Source: Planctomycetota bacterium (GTDB taxonomy: Bacteria; Planctomycetota; Phycisphaerae; Phycisphaerales; UBA1924). From it: a DNA stretch of 64,000 nucleotides. The DNA is taken from the NCBI GenBank assembly GCA_013285505.1, contig CP053450.1, positions 186,001 through 250,000 on the forward strand. The letters run 5' to 3'. How positions within the stretch are numbered: position 1 is the first letter of the stretch; each line of letters starts with the position of its first letter. This document shows positions 1 to 8,397 of the stretch, piece after piece. The position numbers were made by a program, and so were the translations under genes. Below the pieces are notes generated by a model. It was not told where the DNA came from and did no database searches. It was given only the letters and a program-made list of their open reading frames with translations.

Positions 1-234
1 GGCCCGCGTAAGCAGTACGACCTCTGGCCCGAGACCAACCTGGCCAACCCCGATCTCCACGCCGACCTGCTCGGCCGCCCGGCCCTGCTCGTCGGCGGCC
101 GCTTCGAGCAGTGGACCCCCGCCTTCGATCGCGTCGAAGAGGCCGGACAGCTCGACGGTGAGCACAAGAAGGGCCGACTGATTTACCTCGGCTACGGCTA
201 CCGCGGGTTCCCGACATCGGAGGCCACGCCATGA
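1..234 (+). CDS. C-terminal end of a glycosyltransferase family 39-like membrane protein (partial)
   Basis: The reading frame is open from the first base and stops at 232-234, giving 77 residues. The segment QYDLWPETNLANPDL followed by LLVGGRFEQW resembles the soluble C-terminal tail of bacterial GT39 (ArnT/PMT-like) membrane glycosyltransferases, which move sugars from polyprenyl-phosphate donors. The catalytic and membrane parts lie upstream of the window. The stop overlaps the next start (ATGA), so it is probably co-transcribed with the PAP2 phosphatase. That context fits polyprenyl-phosphate-linked glycosylation. The family call rests on the tail only. Confidence 0.6.
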   Translation, partial: GPRKQYDLWPETNLANPDLHADLLGRPALLVGGRFEQWTPAFDRVEEAGQLDGEHKKGRLIYLGYGYRGFPTSEATP

Positions 235-938
235 AGCACGCCAGCCGCAAGAAGTGGATCATCGCTGCGTGCCTTGCCGCGGGCTTCGTCGCCGCCTCAC
301 TCGCCGATGTGCCCGTCTACAAGGCCATCGACCCGACGCTCGCCTCGCGCGAACGCCTCGACGGGGCGTGGTGGTATCTCGCGCTGCGGCACAGCGGCAC
401 GCTCCTGACATGGCTGCTGCTGGGCATCGGCGTACTCACCCTCGATCGGCTGCGGCGGCGGCCGGCGGATCAGCCCAAGGACCTCCCGCTCCGCGGCCCG
501 TACATCGCCGTCTCGGCGGGGACCGCCGGCCTCGCCGCCGAGTTGGGCAAACTCATCATCTCCCGCGAGCGGCCCGCGACGATCCAGACGCTCGAGTCCG
601 GCGTCGAGGCCCTTGTCTATCAGGGCTACCAATTCCGCGGCCTGTTCGCGGGCTTCGCCGACGGCTCGAATCTCGGCCTGCCCAGCTCCCACGCTGCGAC
701 GGCCGCCGGGGGCGCGTTCGCGCTGGCTATGGTCTGGCCGAGGCTCTGGCCCCTGGCGCTGGGGGTCAGTGTCGGGTGCGGCGTCTCCCGCCTGCTGACC
801 GGGGCCCACTTCGTCTCCGATGTCTATGCGGGTATCGTGCTGGGGTGGCTCGTCGCGTTGTGGTTCGGCAAGGGGCTGCTAAAGCCCCGGCCCCGGCCCG
901 ACACCGCCGGCCGCGGCCAGGGAGAATCGCCCGCGTGA
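231..938 (+). CDS. PAP2-superfamily membrane phosphatase
   Basis: This 235-residue membrane protein carries the three PAP2 (lipid phosphate phosphatase) signatures: K107 to R114-P115 (KLIISRERP), PSSHA at 151-155, and SR-x5-H-x3-D at 186-197. The family hydrolyses lipid phosphates or pyrophosphates such as undecaprenyl-PP or phosphatidylglycerol-phosphate at the membrane. Hydrophobic stretches lie near residues 8-22, 57-71, 90-110, 160-180 and 197-212. The start overlaps the upstream stop by 4 bases, and the stop overlaps the GTG of the next gene (GTGA), so the three genes form a tight operon. The exact substrate cannot be read from sequence. Confidence 0.88.
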   Translation: MKHASRKKWIIAACLAAGFVAASLADVPVYKAIDPTLASRERLDGAWWYLALRHSGTLLTWLLLGIGVLTLDRLRRRPADQPKDLPLRGPYIAVSAGTAGLAAELGKLIISRERPATIQTLESGVEALVYQGYQFRGLFAGFADGSNLGLPSSHAATAAGGAFALAMVWPRLWPLALGVSVGCGVSRLLTGAHFVSDVYAGIVLGWLVALWFGKGLLKPRPRPDTAGRGQGESPA

Positions 939-2072
939 AGACGCTCGACCGCTACATCGCCAAGCTCTACCTGACCAACGTCGTCGCGCTGCTGGTGATC
1001 CTCGCGTGCTTTGTCGTCACGATCGACTTCGCGCTCAACGTGGACCGCTTCGTCGGCCGCGCCCAGGAGATCGCCGTCGAGCAGGGGCAGGAGCCGTCGT
1101 CGCTCCGCACCGGCGTGGTCACGGTGCTGCTGGTCGCCGACCTGTGGTGGCCCCGCCTACTCCAGTTGTTCAGCTTCGTGCTCGGGCTCATCCTGACCGG
1201 CGCGATGGGCTTCACCGTCAGCCAGCTCGTCCGCCACCGCGAGCTGATCGCCATGCTCGCTAGCGGGCAGAGCCTCTACCGCGCGGCGGTGCCGATCCTG
1301 GTCGTCGCGGCCATGCTCACGGGCGTGCAGGTGGTCAACCAGGAACTCGTCCTGCCCAGGCTGGCCCCGTTGCTGACACGTGACCAGAGCAAGGCGGGCA
1401 CGCACGAACTCGGCGACGCCAGCGTGCCGCTGACCCGCGACGGGCTCGGGCGCGTCTGGCACGCCCGCTCGTTCGACGCCGACTCGGGCACCCTCACCGA
1501 CATCACCGTGTGGGAGCGCGACGGGCAGGGCCGGCCCACCGCGGCTCTACACCGCCGAGGCCGCGACGTGGGCCGGCGACGGCTGGACGCTCGAGCGGGG
1601 CTTGTTCGAGCCCATCGCCGAGGTGCGTCAACCCAAGCAGCAGATTGCCCACATTGCCACCAACCTCGACCCGACCCAGCTCCGGGTTCGCCGCTTTCAG
1701 GGCTACAGCCAGAGTCTGTCGTGGAAGCAGCTCGGCGAGATGTTGCAGGCTGCGGAAGATCTCGATCCCGACTCGGCCCGCTCCAAAGCCGACATGGACC
1801 GGCTGGAACGGATCCGCTGGGGGCGCGTGTCGGTGATGGTGGCCAACCTGCTGGCGCTGGTGATCACGCTGCCGTTCTTCCTGCAGAAGACGCCGGGCAA
1901 CCCGGTGCTGCGGGCGCTGCGGTGCGCACCGGTCGCGATCATCGCGCTCATGGGGGGTGTGCTCGGGTCGTCGGCACCCATACCGGGCGTTCCACCTGCG
2001 GTTGGAGTATTCCTTCCGGTGCTTGTTCTGTTGCCGATCGCGGTCGCCGCCGTCGCCTCGACCAAGTCCTGA
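935..2072 (+). CDS. LptF/LptG-family permease (YjgP/YjgQ), frame broken near 1541
   Basis: The family forms the inner-membrane part of the LptBFG exporter that extracts LPS and passes it to LptC/A. The GTG start at 935 overlaps the PAP2 stop. The N-terminus (KTLDRYIAKLYLTNVVALL) and following helices match the LptF/G pattern: three early membrane segments, a periplasmic jellyroll-like region, then three C-terminal membrane segments ending PVLVLLPIAVAAVASTKS. The frame shifts at ACCGCGGCTC (1538-1547). Restoring one CG there gives continuous protein from VWERDGQGRPTA through RLYTAEAATWAGDGW, so the gene is probably intact in the organism. Only one F/G paralogue is visible; lptB lies at 6899-7664. 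Confidence 0.82.
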
Positions 2073-2205
2073 CTCCGCGGCCCAAAGAAGCACCAAGAAC
2101 GCGGGTCTGGTGGCAAAGTGCCCTTCCCCGAGTCGCTCCAAGTCGTTACTATTCGTGTGGACTCCGAGACCGCTCCGGCCATGCCTCGGCGGCCCAGCCC
2201 CGCAC

Positions 2206-2955
2206 ATGCACACACCCAGATCACATCGCGGCTTCTCGCTCCTTGAGCTGCTCGTCAGCCTCGCGATCGTTGCGCTGCTTGTCGCGCTGCTGCTGCCGCT
2301 GCTCGCGCAGACGCAGCGCCTCGCGCACCGCGCCGCCTGCGCCAGCAACCTGCGCCAGATCGGGTTCGCGTGGCAGGCCTACATGAACGACAACGAGCAA
2401 CTGCCCCAGCACACCGACGCGCCCGACTGGGCCTACGGCGGCGTCCGCTTCGTCGGGCCCGACCACACCGCCGTCGCCGATGCCGCACGGCCCATCAACG
2501 CCTACCTTGACACCGACCAGTCCGGCCAATCCGCCCTGGCCCTCGGCGTCTTCCGCGACGCGGCCGACCGCGGCATCACCAAGCGCGACGAGCCGCTCGA
2601 GAGCATCCTGCCCAACAGCGACGGGTGCTACGAGACCTTCGGCACCAGCTACCGCGCCAACATGTTCCTGCTCAACTCGACCGCCGCGGGCATCGACGCG
2701 CTCCGCCGCCCGCTCAAGGTCGCCGAGATCACCGCGCAGCCCAGCCGCCTGCTGCTGGTGGGCGACCCGGTCTGGTATTTCGCGATCCAGGACGCCGGCT
2801 CACCCGACTACGCCTTCGACGCCCGCTGGCACGACCCCGACTCAGCCTCGGGCAACATGGCCGCGTTCGACGGCTCGGTCCGCTGGGTCCGCTTCGGCCC
2901 GCTGCCCAACAACGACTTCACCGTCGCCCCGCGGGCGGGGTCGATGATCCGCTGA
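2206..2955 (+). CDS. Prepilin-type secreted protein (type II pseudopilin-like)
   Basis: The 249-residue protein begins with a short basic leader and the type IV prepilin cleavage/methylation motif GFSLLELLVSLAIVALLVAL at residues 8-27, followed by the long hydrophobic helix typical of pseudopilins. The sequence then reads ACASNLRQIGFAWQAYMNDN, the N-terminal layout of the H-X9-DG (DUF1559-like) prepilin family that is greatly expanded in planctomycetes. Near the C-terminus AAFDGSVRWVRFG matches the family's DGSV region. Such proteins are processed by prepilin peptidase and associate with type II secretion-like machinery, but their functions are mostly unknown. It lies 133 bases downstream of the permease and is probably transcribed separately. 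Confidence 0.85.
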   Translation: MHTPRSHRGFSLLELLVSLAIVALLVALLLPLLAQTQRLAHRAACASNLRQIGFAWQAYMNDNEQLPQHTDAPDWAYGGVRFVGPDHTAVADAARPINAYLDTDQSGQSALALGVFRDAADRGITKRDEPLESILPNSDGCYETFGTSYRANMFLLNSTAAGIDALRRPLKVAEITAQPSRLLLVGDPVWYFAIQDAGSPDYAFDARWHDPDSASGNMAAFDGSVRWVRFGPLPNNDFTVAPRAGSMIR

Positions 2956-3022
2956 GCAGCCGCGGCCTGTCCACCACATTTTCACAGCATCCTCCGCAGC
3001 CACCCCCGGTACGCTCTGGTGT

Positions 3023-4792
3023 ATGCCGCCCGGCACGCTCTGGATCTGGTGGATCGTGGCTGCCCTCCTCGCCTTGCTCGGTCTGGGCGGGCTCGGCATG
3101 GCGCTGTTCCGCGATCGCGCACGCGGCAGACCCCGCTGCCCGAAATGCTGGTACGGCATGGAGGGTGTGCCCGCCGACACCGATGCGCGACAACGCCACC
3201 ACGTCTGCTGCCCCGAGTGCGGGCGCATCACCACCGGCGCGCGCAGGCTCCACAAGACCCGACGCCGATGGCGTTGGGCAGCGGTGTCGATCGTGCCACT
3301 GGCGGGGGCGTGGGCGTGTTGGGTCATGCCGCGGGCGGTGTTGCACGGCTGGCCGAGTGTTGTACCGACGACAGTGATCCTGCTGCTTCCGGTCGATGTG
3401 GTCGGACCAAGCTTGGACGATCTTGTGCAACGAGGAACGTTCTTGGATCGCCACGACATCGCTATCAAGCTCAATCAAGAGCTTGAAGACCGCCAAGCAG
3501 CAGGGTCGTTTTCGGACTTGGCCGATTCACTCCACGGATGGCGCCTGCGCCGCGCTCTGGGGCGATTTCACTCCGCCGAGATGCCCACGGGCGCGACGCA
3601 ACTGTTCGAACGGATGTGCCGGGAGTCGGTCAGCTTCCCCTTGGGCGAGGTCCCTCTGGACATGCTCATCGCCGAGATCATTGAACAGACCGGACTCCCC
3701 TGTCGATACGCTGGCGACGAACGGTTGCGCACAGTTGACGTACTTTCCCTGAGTCAACACCAGGGCGTCATCCAAGCGCTGCAAGACTTCGCCGACGGCC
3801 CTCTATTCGAATGGGCGATCGATGATCGAGGCGTGGTGATCTATCCGTCGTGGTCGGAGACCGACTTAAGCCTCGATGGTCCCGAGTATCAGATACGCCG
3901 ACTCTACGACCTGCGCGAGTGCTTCGACCGCCCAGATTCGTTCGACGCAAGCGAGTGCAGACGACTCTTGCGCAAGCTCTCACTCCCCTATCAGCCGAAG
4001 AACGCACCTCCGAAGCATATCGCTCTGTTCTGTGGGCGTTGGTTAGTCCTGCATGCAGACGCCAAGACGCATTTGCTCGTTGAGGCCACAATCGAATTGT
4101 GGGAGAGCTCGCTCCCCGACGTACCTCTCTATTCGCCACAGGGGAGAGCAACCAGCCTCACTACCGATGCCCCGCCACACACCCAGGCCGTGCTCTACAA
4201 CCTGACGGATCTGTTAGATGCCCAGGAGCAACTGCTTCCTCCGAACGACGATCCGGACGGTGGCCCGTGGCCCCGCCCGCTTCGGGTCTTTGACCTCATT
4301 GAACAGTGCAGTTGGGTCGTCGACCCAGACAGTTGGTCGCACAACGCCGGGCCGGGCAGCATCGAATCGTACGGCTCTCGCTTGCTCGTCACTCAGACTC
4401 CCAAGAACCACGAAGAGATCCGCCGGTTTTTGACATCACTACGACAGCGGTCAGGCCGCGCCGAGTCGCTCGTCGCCCGGCGCGACTTCCCGTACAACTG
4501 GCCACCGTTGCGCTGGCACACGTACGATACCGCCGAGTTGTGGCAACACCCCGCCGCCGATCCCGTAGTCCTGAAGGTCTTGCTTGAGAGCAAGCTCCAG
4601 TCGCTGCTGTTGGAGGGCGACACGACGCGCCCGCTGCTCCGATCACAAGTCTGGATCGCGCCCGGCTACATCGTGATCTGCGCGAGAGATGAAGGTCACG
4701 CCGCGATAGAGTCGTGGCTGAGCGCACTGGTTGAAGACCGCGCGGCAACGACCGATTTCCTTCGAGCACTTGAATCGCCAACGCTCGACTAG
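3023..4792 (+). CDS. Membrane zinc-ribbon protein with secretin-N (STN)-like C-terminal region, unknown function
   Basis: This 589-residue protein has a membrane segment at about 8-30, a four-cysteine zinc ribbon (CPKCWYGM and CPECGR) at about 38-73, and one or two more hydrophobic segments at 86-128. The long remaining part contains stretches (PLDMLIAEIIEQTGLP around 210-225; LIEQCSWVVDPDSW then LLVTQTPKNHEEI around 430-465) that look like the STN-like modules common in planctomycete proteins. I do not know its function. Base composition changes inside the gene: the first 350 bases are very GC-rich and the rest is clearly more relaxed, suggesting recombination or fusion. It starts 67 bases after the pseudopilin gene. 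Confidence 0.75.
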   Translation: MPPGTLWIWWIVAALLALLGLGGLGMALFRDRARGRPRCPKCWYGMEGVPADTDARQRHHVCCPECGRITTGARRLHKTRRRWRWAAVSIVPLAGAWACWVMPRAVLHGWPSVVPTTVILLLPVDVVGPSLDDLVQRGTFLDRHDIAIKLNQELEDRQAAGSFSDLADSLHGWRLRRALGRFHSAEMPTGATQLFERMCRESVSFPLGEVPLDMLIAEIIEQTGLPCRYAGDERLRTVDVLSLSQHQGVIQALQDFADGPLFEWAIDDRGVVIYPSWSETDLSLDGPEYQIRRLYDLRECFDRPDSFDASECRRLLRKLSLPYQPKNAPPKHIALFCGRWLVLHADAKTHLLVEATIELWESSLPDVPLYSPQGRATSLTTDAPPHTQAVLYNLTDLLDAQEQLLPPNDDPDGGPWPRPLRVFDLIEQCSWVVDPDSWSHNAGPGSIESYGSRLLVTQTPKNHEEIRRFLTSLRQRSGRAESLVARRDFPYNWPPLRWHTYDTAELWQHPAADPVVLKVLLESKLQSLLLEGDTTRPLLRSQVWIAPGYIVICARDEGHAAIESWLSALVEDRAATTDFLRALESPTLD

Positions 4793-4807
4793 CGGCGCAT
4801 CCGCGTG

Positions 4808-5314
4808 TCAGGTGTTCTCCGCTGAAGATCCGGACTCGCTTTCATCCAACTGAGGCGTCGCATTCTCGGCGTTGTCATCCATGGGCATCGGAATCGCCTC
4901 AAGCTCCCCCCGCATCAGCCCCGCGCGCTCCAGCAGCCCCGCCTCCAACTCCTCCCGCGAAAGCGTCGACTCCAGCGAAGGCTCGAGGACGAAGTGCCAC
5001 TTCTGCACGTTCTGGATCCGGGCCGGCACCATCTCGGCGAAGAGGTCAAGCGGCGCGTGCTCATAGAGCGGCGGGCTCGCCTCGGCCTCGGTCACCAGCG
5101 GCTCGAAGCCGTCCAGCTGCAGCCGCACGTCGTAGACGCCGTGATACAGAAACGACGCCTGCGTCGGTGTGCGCCCGACCTGCTGATCGTTCACCCACAC
5201 CAACGCACCCGCGGGCTCGCTGGTGATCTCGATGCGGCGCTCGACGCACCCGACTCCCACCAGGCCCGCCACTCCCGCGGCCGCACACAAGATGGTCCCG
5301 ATCGGTCGATGCAT
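4808..5314 (-). CDS. PEGA-domain putative lipoprotein
   Basis: The start is taken at MHRPIGTILCAAAGVAGLVG, because this gives a signal peptide ending in GVGC (Cys about 25) as a candidate lipobox; the -3 residue is not ideal. RRIEITSEPAGALVWVNDQQ followed by VGRTP and YDVRLQLDGFEP is a clear PEGA domain, a small beta fold named for the EPxGA motif and common in surface proteins and next to protein kinases. The tail is acidic and low complexity (DDNAENATPQLDESESG). It is 168 residues long and convergent with the zinc-ribbon gene upstream. Role unknown, probably envelope-associated. Confidence 0.75.
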   Translation of the reverse strand: MHRPIGTILCAAAGVAGLVGVGCVERRIEITSEPAGALVWVNDQQVGRTPTQASFLYHGVYDVRLQLDGFEPLVTEAEASPPLYEHAPLDLFAEMVPARIQNVQKWHFVLEPSLESTLSREELEAGLLERAGLMRGELEAIPMPMDDNAENATPQLDESESGSSAENT

Positions 5315-5443
5315 GCCAAGAGCGTAAAGCCCCGCCGACCTGCAGGCAAATCTCGCGTTCCCCAGCGCCTCCCGGCCCCGCCCCCGGCCCGAGCCCGTCC
5401 ACTGCAAAGCGGGCACCACCCATCGGGGCGGTGCCCGTGCCAC

Positions 5444-6145
5444 TCACGCCAGATCGAACACCAGCACCTCGCTCCGCTCCGCCCCGCCCACGATCTCGAG
5501 CGATCTCTCATCCTCCACCGCCAACCCGTCGCCCTCGGCGAGGCTCTGGCCGTTGACCGTCACGCCCCCCACCGCGACCTGCACCCACACGCCGCGGCCG
5601 TCGCCGATGGCGTGCTCGACCCGCTCGCCCGACGCCAGCACGCTGGCGTAGATCGACGCGTCCTGCCGGATCACCATCGAGCCGTCGCGCCCGTCCGGCG
5701 TCACGACCGGCCGGAGCGTGCCCGCCCGCTCGGCCTCGGCAAAGTGCCGCTGGTCGTAGCTCGGGTCGAGCCGCTTCTGCTCGGGGAAGATCCAGATCTG
5801 CAGCAGCCTGACCGGCTCGCTCTCGGAGTGGTTGAACTCCGAGTGGGTCACGCCCGAGCCGGCGCTCATCATCTGCACATCGCCCGGCCGGATGACCCCG
5901 CCGCCGCCGGTGGAGTCCTTGTGCTCGAGCGCCCCGGAGATGACGTAGGTGATGATCTCCATGTCGCGGTGCGGGTGCGTCGGGAACCCGCCGCCGGGGG
6001 CGACGCGGTCGTCGTTGATCACCCGCAGCGTGCGGAAGTGGATGTGCCGCGGGTCGTGGTACTCCCCGAAGCTGAAGGTGTGCTTGCCGTCGAGCCAGCC
6101 CAGGTCGGTCGCGCCCCGGTCGTCGGACTTTCTGATGGTCAACAT
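5444..6145 (-). CDS. Pirin-family cupin protein (YhhW/quercetinase-like)
   Basis: The 233-residue protein is a bicupin of the pirin family. It shows the N-terminal cupin metal-binding pattern FPTHPHRDMEIITYVISGAL (His residues about 56 and 58, Glu about 62) and the distal H of GSGVTHSEFNHSESEP. GEYHDPRHIHFRTLRVINDD is the standard entry to this fold. Some family members oxidise quercetin and others act in stress responses; the substrate here is unknown. Start MLTIRKSDDRG is the family-typical start. A perfect palindrome at 6271-6286 lies 126 bases upstream and resembles the palindrome at the neighbouring marR promoter, so repression by that MarR protein is likely. Confidence 0.88.
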   Translation of the reverse strand: MLTIRKSDDRGATDLGWLDGKHTFSFGEYHDPRHIHFRTLRVINDDRVAPGGGFPTHPHRDMEIITYVISGALEHKDSTGGGGVIRPGDVQMMSAGSGVTHSEFNHSESEPVRLLQIWIFPEQKRLDPSYDQRHFAEAERAGTLRPVVTPDGRDGSMVIRQDASIYASVLASGERVEHAIGDGRGVWVQVAVGGVTVNGQSLAEGDGLAVEDERSLEIVGGAERSEVLVFDLA

Positions 6146-6270
6146 GGCGTGTCCTCTCTGCAAACTCTTTGTGGGGCCGGCTTTCCCCGTCGCGGCTCGC
6201 CTGTCGAACCGCCTGAGAGCCCGCAGTCTCCAATCAGCCCTGCGAGACCCGGCCGGCACCGGTGCGATTT

Positions 6271-6286
6271 AGTTGTTGTAACAACT
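6271..6286. promoter_or_regulatory. Putative MarR operator upstream of the pirin gene
   Basis: AGTTGTTGTAACAACT is a perfect inverted repeat (7-bp arms, 2-bp spacer). It lies between the end of marR and the start of the pirin gene and shares the TTGTT-N2-AACAA core with the palindrome at 6829-6844. The size and symmetry suit a MarR dimer. Inferred, not shown. Confidence 0.65.
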
Positions 6287-6326
6287 ATCGAGCGGACGGG
6301 CCTATTCCGAACCCCCCAAAACCGCT

Positions 6327-6824
6327 CTACTCGCCCGCAGGGCCCGCCCCCGTATCGGCACCTGTACCGCCCCGGGCCTTGGTCAGCAGCCGGCTGAGCT
6401 GCGCAAGCTCCCGATCGGAGAGGTGCCCCAGCTGCTCGCGATGCAGTGCCGCGACAGGACCGTCGAGCTTGGCCAGCAGCTTCGACCCCGCCGGGGTCAG
6501 CTTGAGATTCACCGCCCGCCGGTCGGTCGGGCAGGTCACCCGCTCGACCAGCCCGTCGGTCGCCAGCCGGTCGGCCAGCCGCGTGAGATCGGGTACCGGC
6601 GTCACCATGTCCGCCTTGATCTGGTTGCACGTCCGCGGCGTCGGTGAGTGCCCCCGCAGGATCCGCAGCACGTTGTACCCCGCCGGGCTCAGCCCGTGGG
6701 GACGCAGCAGCCGCAACACCTGCGACCGGAAGATCACCGCCGTGCGCTCAATATTGAGCGCCGCCTCGATCGTCGGGTCGTCAAAGGCCCGGAGCTTGTT
6801 GAGTTCTTCGCGGAGGGAGGCCAT
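6327..6824 (-). CDS. MarR-family transcriptional regulator
   Basis: This is a 165-residue winged-helix repressor. YNVLRILRGHSPTPRTCNQI leads into the recognition helix (PVPDLTRLADRLATDGLVER), and the wing is VTCPTDRRAVNLKLTPAG, with the DxR wing motif of MarR proteins. Members bind pseudo-palindromic DNA as dimers and are released by phenolics, quinones or oxidants. The start MASLREEL is preferred because a perfect palindrome (6829-6844) sits only 4 bases upstream of it, implying autorepression. The gene is on the same strand as the pirin gene, and a related palindrome lies between them. Together they look like a small aromatic- or oxidant-responsive module. Confidence 0.9.
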   Translation of the reverse strand: MASLREELNKLRAFDDPTIEAALNIERTAVIFRSQVLRLLRPHGLSPAGYNVLRILRGHSPTPRTCNQIKADMVTPVPDLTRLADRLATDGLVERVTCPTDRRAVNLKLTPAGSKLLAKLDGPVAALHREQLGHLSDRELAQLSRLLTKARGGTGADTGAGPAGE

Positions 6825-6828
6825 GGGT

Positions 6829-6844
6829 ACTTGTTGAAACAAGT
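6829..6844. promoter_or_regulatory. Putative MarR autoregulatory operator
   Basis: ACTTGTTGAAACAAGT is a perfect inverted repeat with 7-bp arms, placed directly in front of the marR start codon. It shares TTGTT-N2-AACAA with the site at 6271-6286. Binding here would block initiation of marR itself. Confidence 0.65.
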
Positions 6845-6898
6845 ATACGCGGCACACGCGGGGTCCGCACCAGCGGTCGCCGGCGTGGGCAAGCCCGC

Positions 6899-7664
6899 CT
6901 AGACGGCCGCCTCGTCCTTCCGCCCCGGCACATCATCGAACTCATCCCCCCGGAACAGCGACCCCAGGTACACCCGCCGCACCATCTCGTCGTTGATCAG
7001 CTCGCGGGGCGGGCCCTCGGCGAACTTCTTGCCCGAGTCGATGATGTAGGCCCGGTCGCACACGCGGAGGGTCTGCTGCACGTTGTGGTCGGTGATCAGA
7101 AACGCGATGCCCTGATCGGCGAGCTGGCGGATCTCCTTCTGCAGGTCCTCGACCGCGATCGGGTCCACGCCGCTGAAGGGCTCGTCCATCAGGATCAGCC
7201 GCGGCTCGGTCACCAGCGCGCGCGATCTCGAGCTTCCGCCGCTCGCCGCCCGAGCACGTGCGTGCCGCGTGCCTGGCCTTGTGCGAGAGCGAGAACCGCT
7301 TGAGCAGCTCGGCCGCCCGGGCCTTGCGGGCCGCCCGGCTCAGCGAGAGCGTCTCGAGGATCGCCAACAGGTTCTGCTCGCAGCTGAGCTTCTGGAAGAC
7401 GCTCGGCTCCTGACTGAGGTACCCCATCCCCAGCCGCGCCCGCTTGTACATCGGCAGGTTCGTGACCTCCTGCCCGTCGAAGAACACCCGCCCGTCGTCG
7501 GCGTCGATCATGCCGATGGTCATGCGGAAGCTGGTCGTCTTGCCCGCCCCGTTGCGCCCGAGCAGGCCGACGATCTCCGCCCGCTCCACATGCAGCGACA
7601 CACCGTCCACCACCGTCCGGCCGGCGTAGCTCTTCCGCAGGTTCTGGGCTTCAAGCAGGGGCAT
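6899..7664 (-). CDS. lptB: LptB, LPS export ABC transporter ATPase; frame broken near 7220
   Basis: This cytoplasmic ATPase powers the LptBFG lipopolysaccharide exporter. Walker A is GRNGAGKTT (about 37-45), the Q-loop region is MGYLSQEPSVFQKLS, the signature is CSGGERRKLEIARA with the LptB-typical SGGERR, Walker B is LILMDEPFSGVDP, and the switch is ITDHN. The start MPLLEAQNLRKSYAGR matches the family. The frame breaks at the CG repeat 7216-7224. Adding one CG joins LEIARA to LVTEPRLILMDEP, so a whole 250-residue protein is expected. It belongs functionally with the LptF/G-like permease at 935-2072. Confidence 0.88.
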
Positions 7665-7716
7665 GGGGGGAGTGTACACCGCCGCGGCGGGGTGCCACTC
7701 GACGCCAAGATTTCCT

Positions 7717-7798
7717 GTGTGGCATGCCCACGCTTCGTGGGCATGTGCCTGGTCCTCTTCGCAGCACTCCATGCCCACGAAGCGTGGGCATGCCACAC
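7717..7798. repeat. Pair of inverted 29-bp palindromic repeats (REP/BIME-like)
   Basis: Bases 7717-7745 and 7770-7798 are exact reverse complements of each other. Each arm is itself nearly palindromic (CATGCCCACG / CGTGGGCATG), so several hairpins are possible. The element fills the gap between lptB and the DinB gene and is typical of dispersed intergenic BIME-type repeats. It could also influence transcript ends between the two genes. Confidence 0.8.
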
Positions 7799-7828
7799 GG
7801 GCCCCGGCACCGTCCGTCCCCACCGGGC

Positions 7829-8356
7829 TCACTCCCGCGGCAGTGTGTTGATGTAGTTCCGCCAGGGCCCGACCAGCTCCCGCGACTGATGCGCCACCGC
7901 CCGGCACACCTGCCGGACATGGTGCACGTCGTGCGTGGCCCACGCCGCGAGCAGCTGGGCCAGCGTGACCTCGCCCAGCCCGGGGTGCACGCCCCGCAGC
8001 GTCCAATGCGCGTCGGTCAGGTGCATTGCCGCGAGGATGTCGAGATTCCCCGCCCTTGCGCCCGCAAACTCCTCGAGCAGGTCGTCGAGGGAACGGCCCG
8101 AGACGGGTGAGATGGTCGCGTCGTGCGGGAAGGGGTCGAACGGCCGGGCCGTCCCCTGGTCCAGAATGATCCGCAGCCGCGGGATCCAGTCGTCGTACTC
8201 ACCGATCAGGAGGTGCCCGACCACCTCGTAGGCCGACCACGTGCCTTCGCCGTAGTTGTGGTGTGTGAGTTGGTCATCGAGCTCGGCGAGCAGTGCCGTA
8301 AGGACCGCGGGCGTGCGCTCCAGCATCGAGACAGTCCGCGACAGCGAGAATTCCAT
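7829..8356 (-). CDS. DinB-family four-helix protein
   Basis: The 175-residue protein has the DinB/YfiT-like layout: an N-terminal helix starting MEFSLSRTVSMLERTPAVLT, a histidine in the second helix (YEVVGHLLIGEYDDW) and a late HDVHHVRQVCR motif that would complete a three-His metal site. Proteins of this superfamily include thiol-dependent transferases (bacillithiol or mycothiol S-transferases, maleylpyruvate isomerase) and stress-induced proteins. The substrate is not predictable here. The start is chosen to match the family; a longer reading upstream adds only low-complexity residues. Confidence 0.82.
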   Translation of the reverse strand: MEFSLSRTVSMLERTPAVLTALLAELDDQLTHHNYGEGTWSAYEVVGHLLIGEYDDWIPRLRIILDQGTARPFDPFPHDATISPVSGRSLDDLLEEFAGARAGNLDILAAMHLTDAHWTLRGVHPGLGEVTLAQLLAAWATHDVHHVRQVCRAVAHQSRELVGPWRNYINTLPRE

Positions 8357-8397
8357 GTCGCGAGCATACCGCGGCGGCGGGAGCGTGCCCCACCGCC

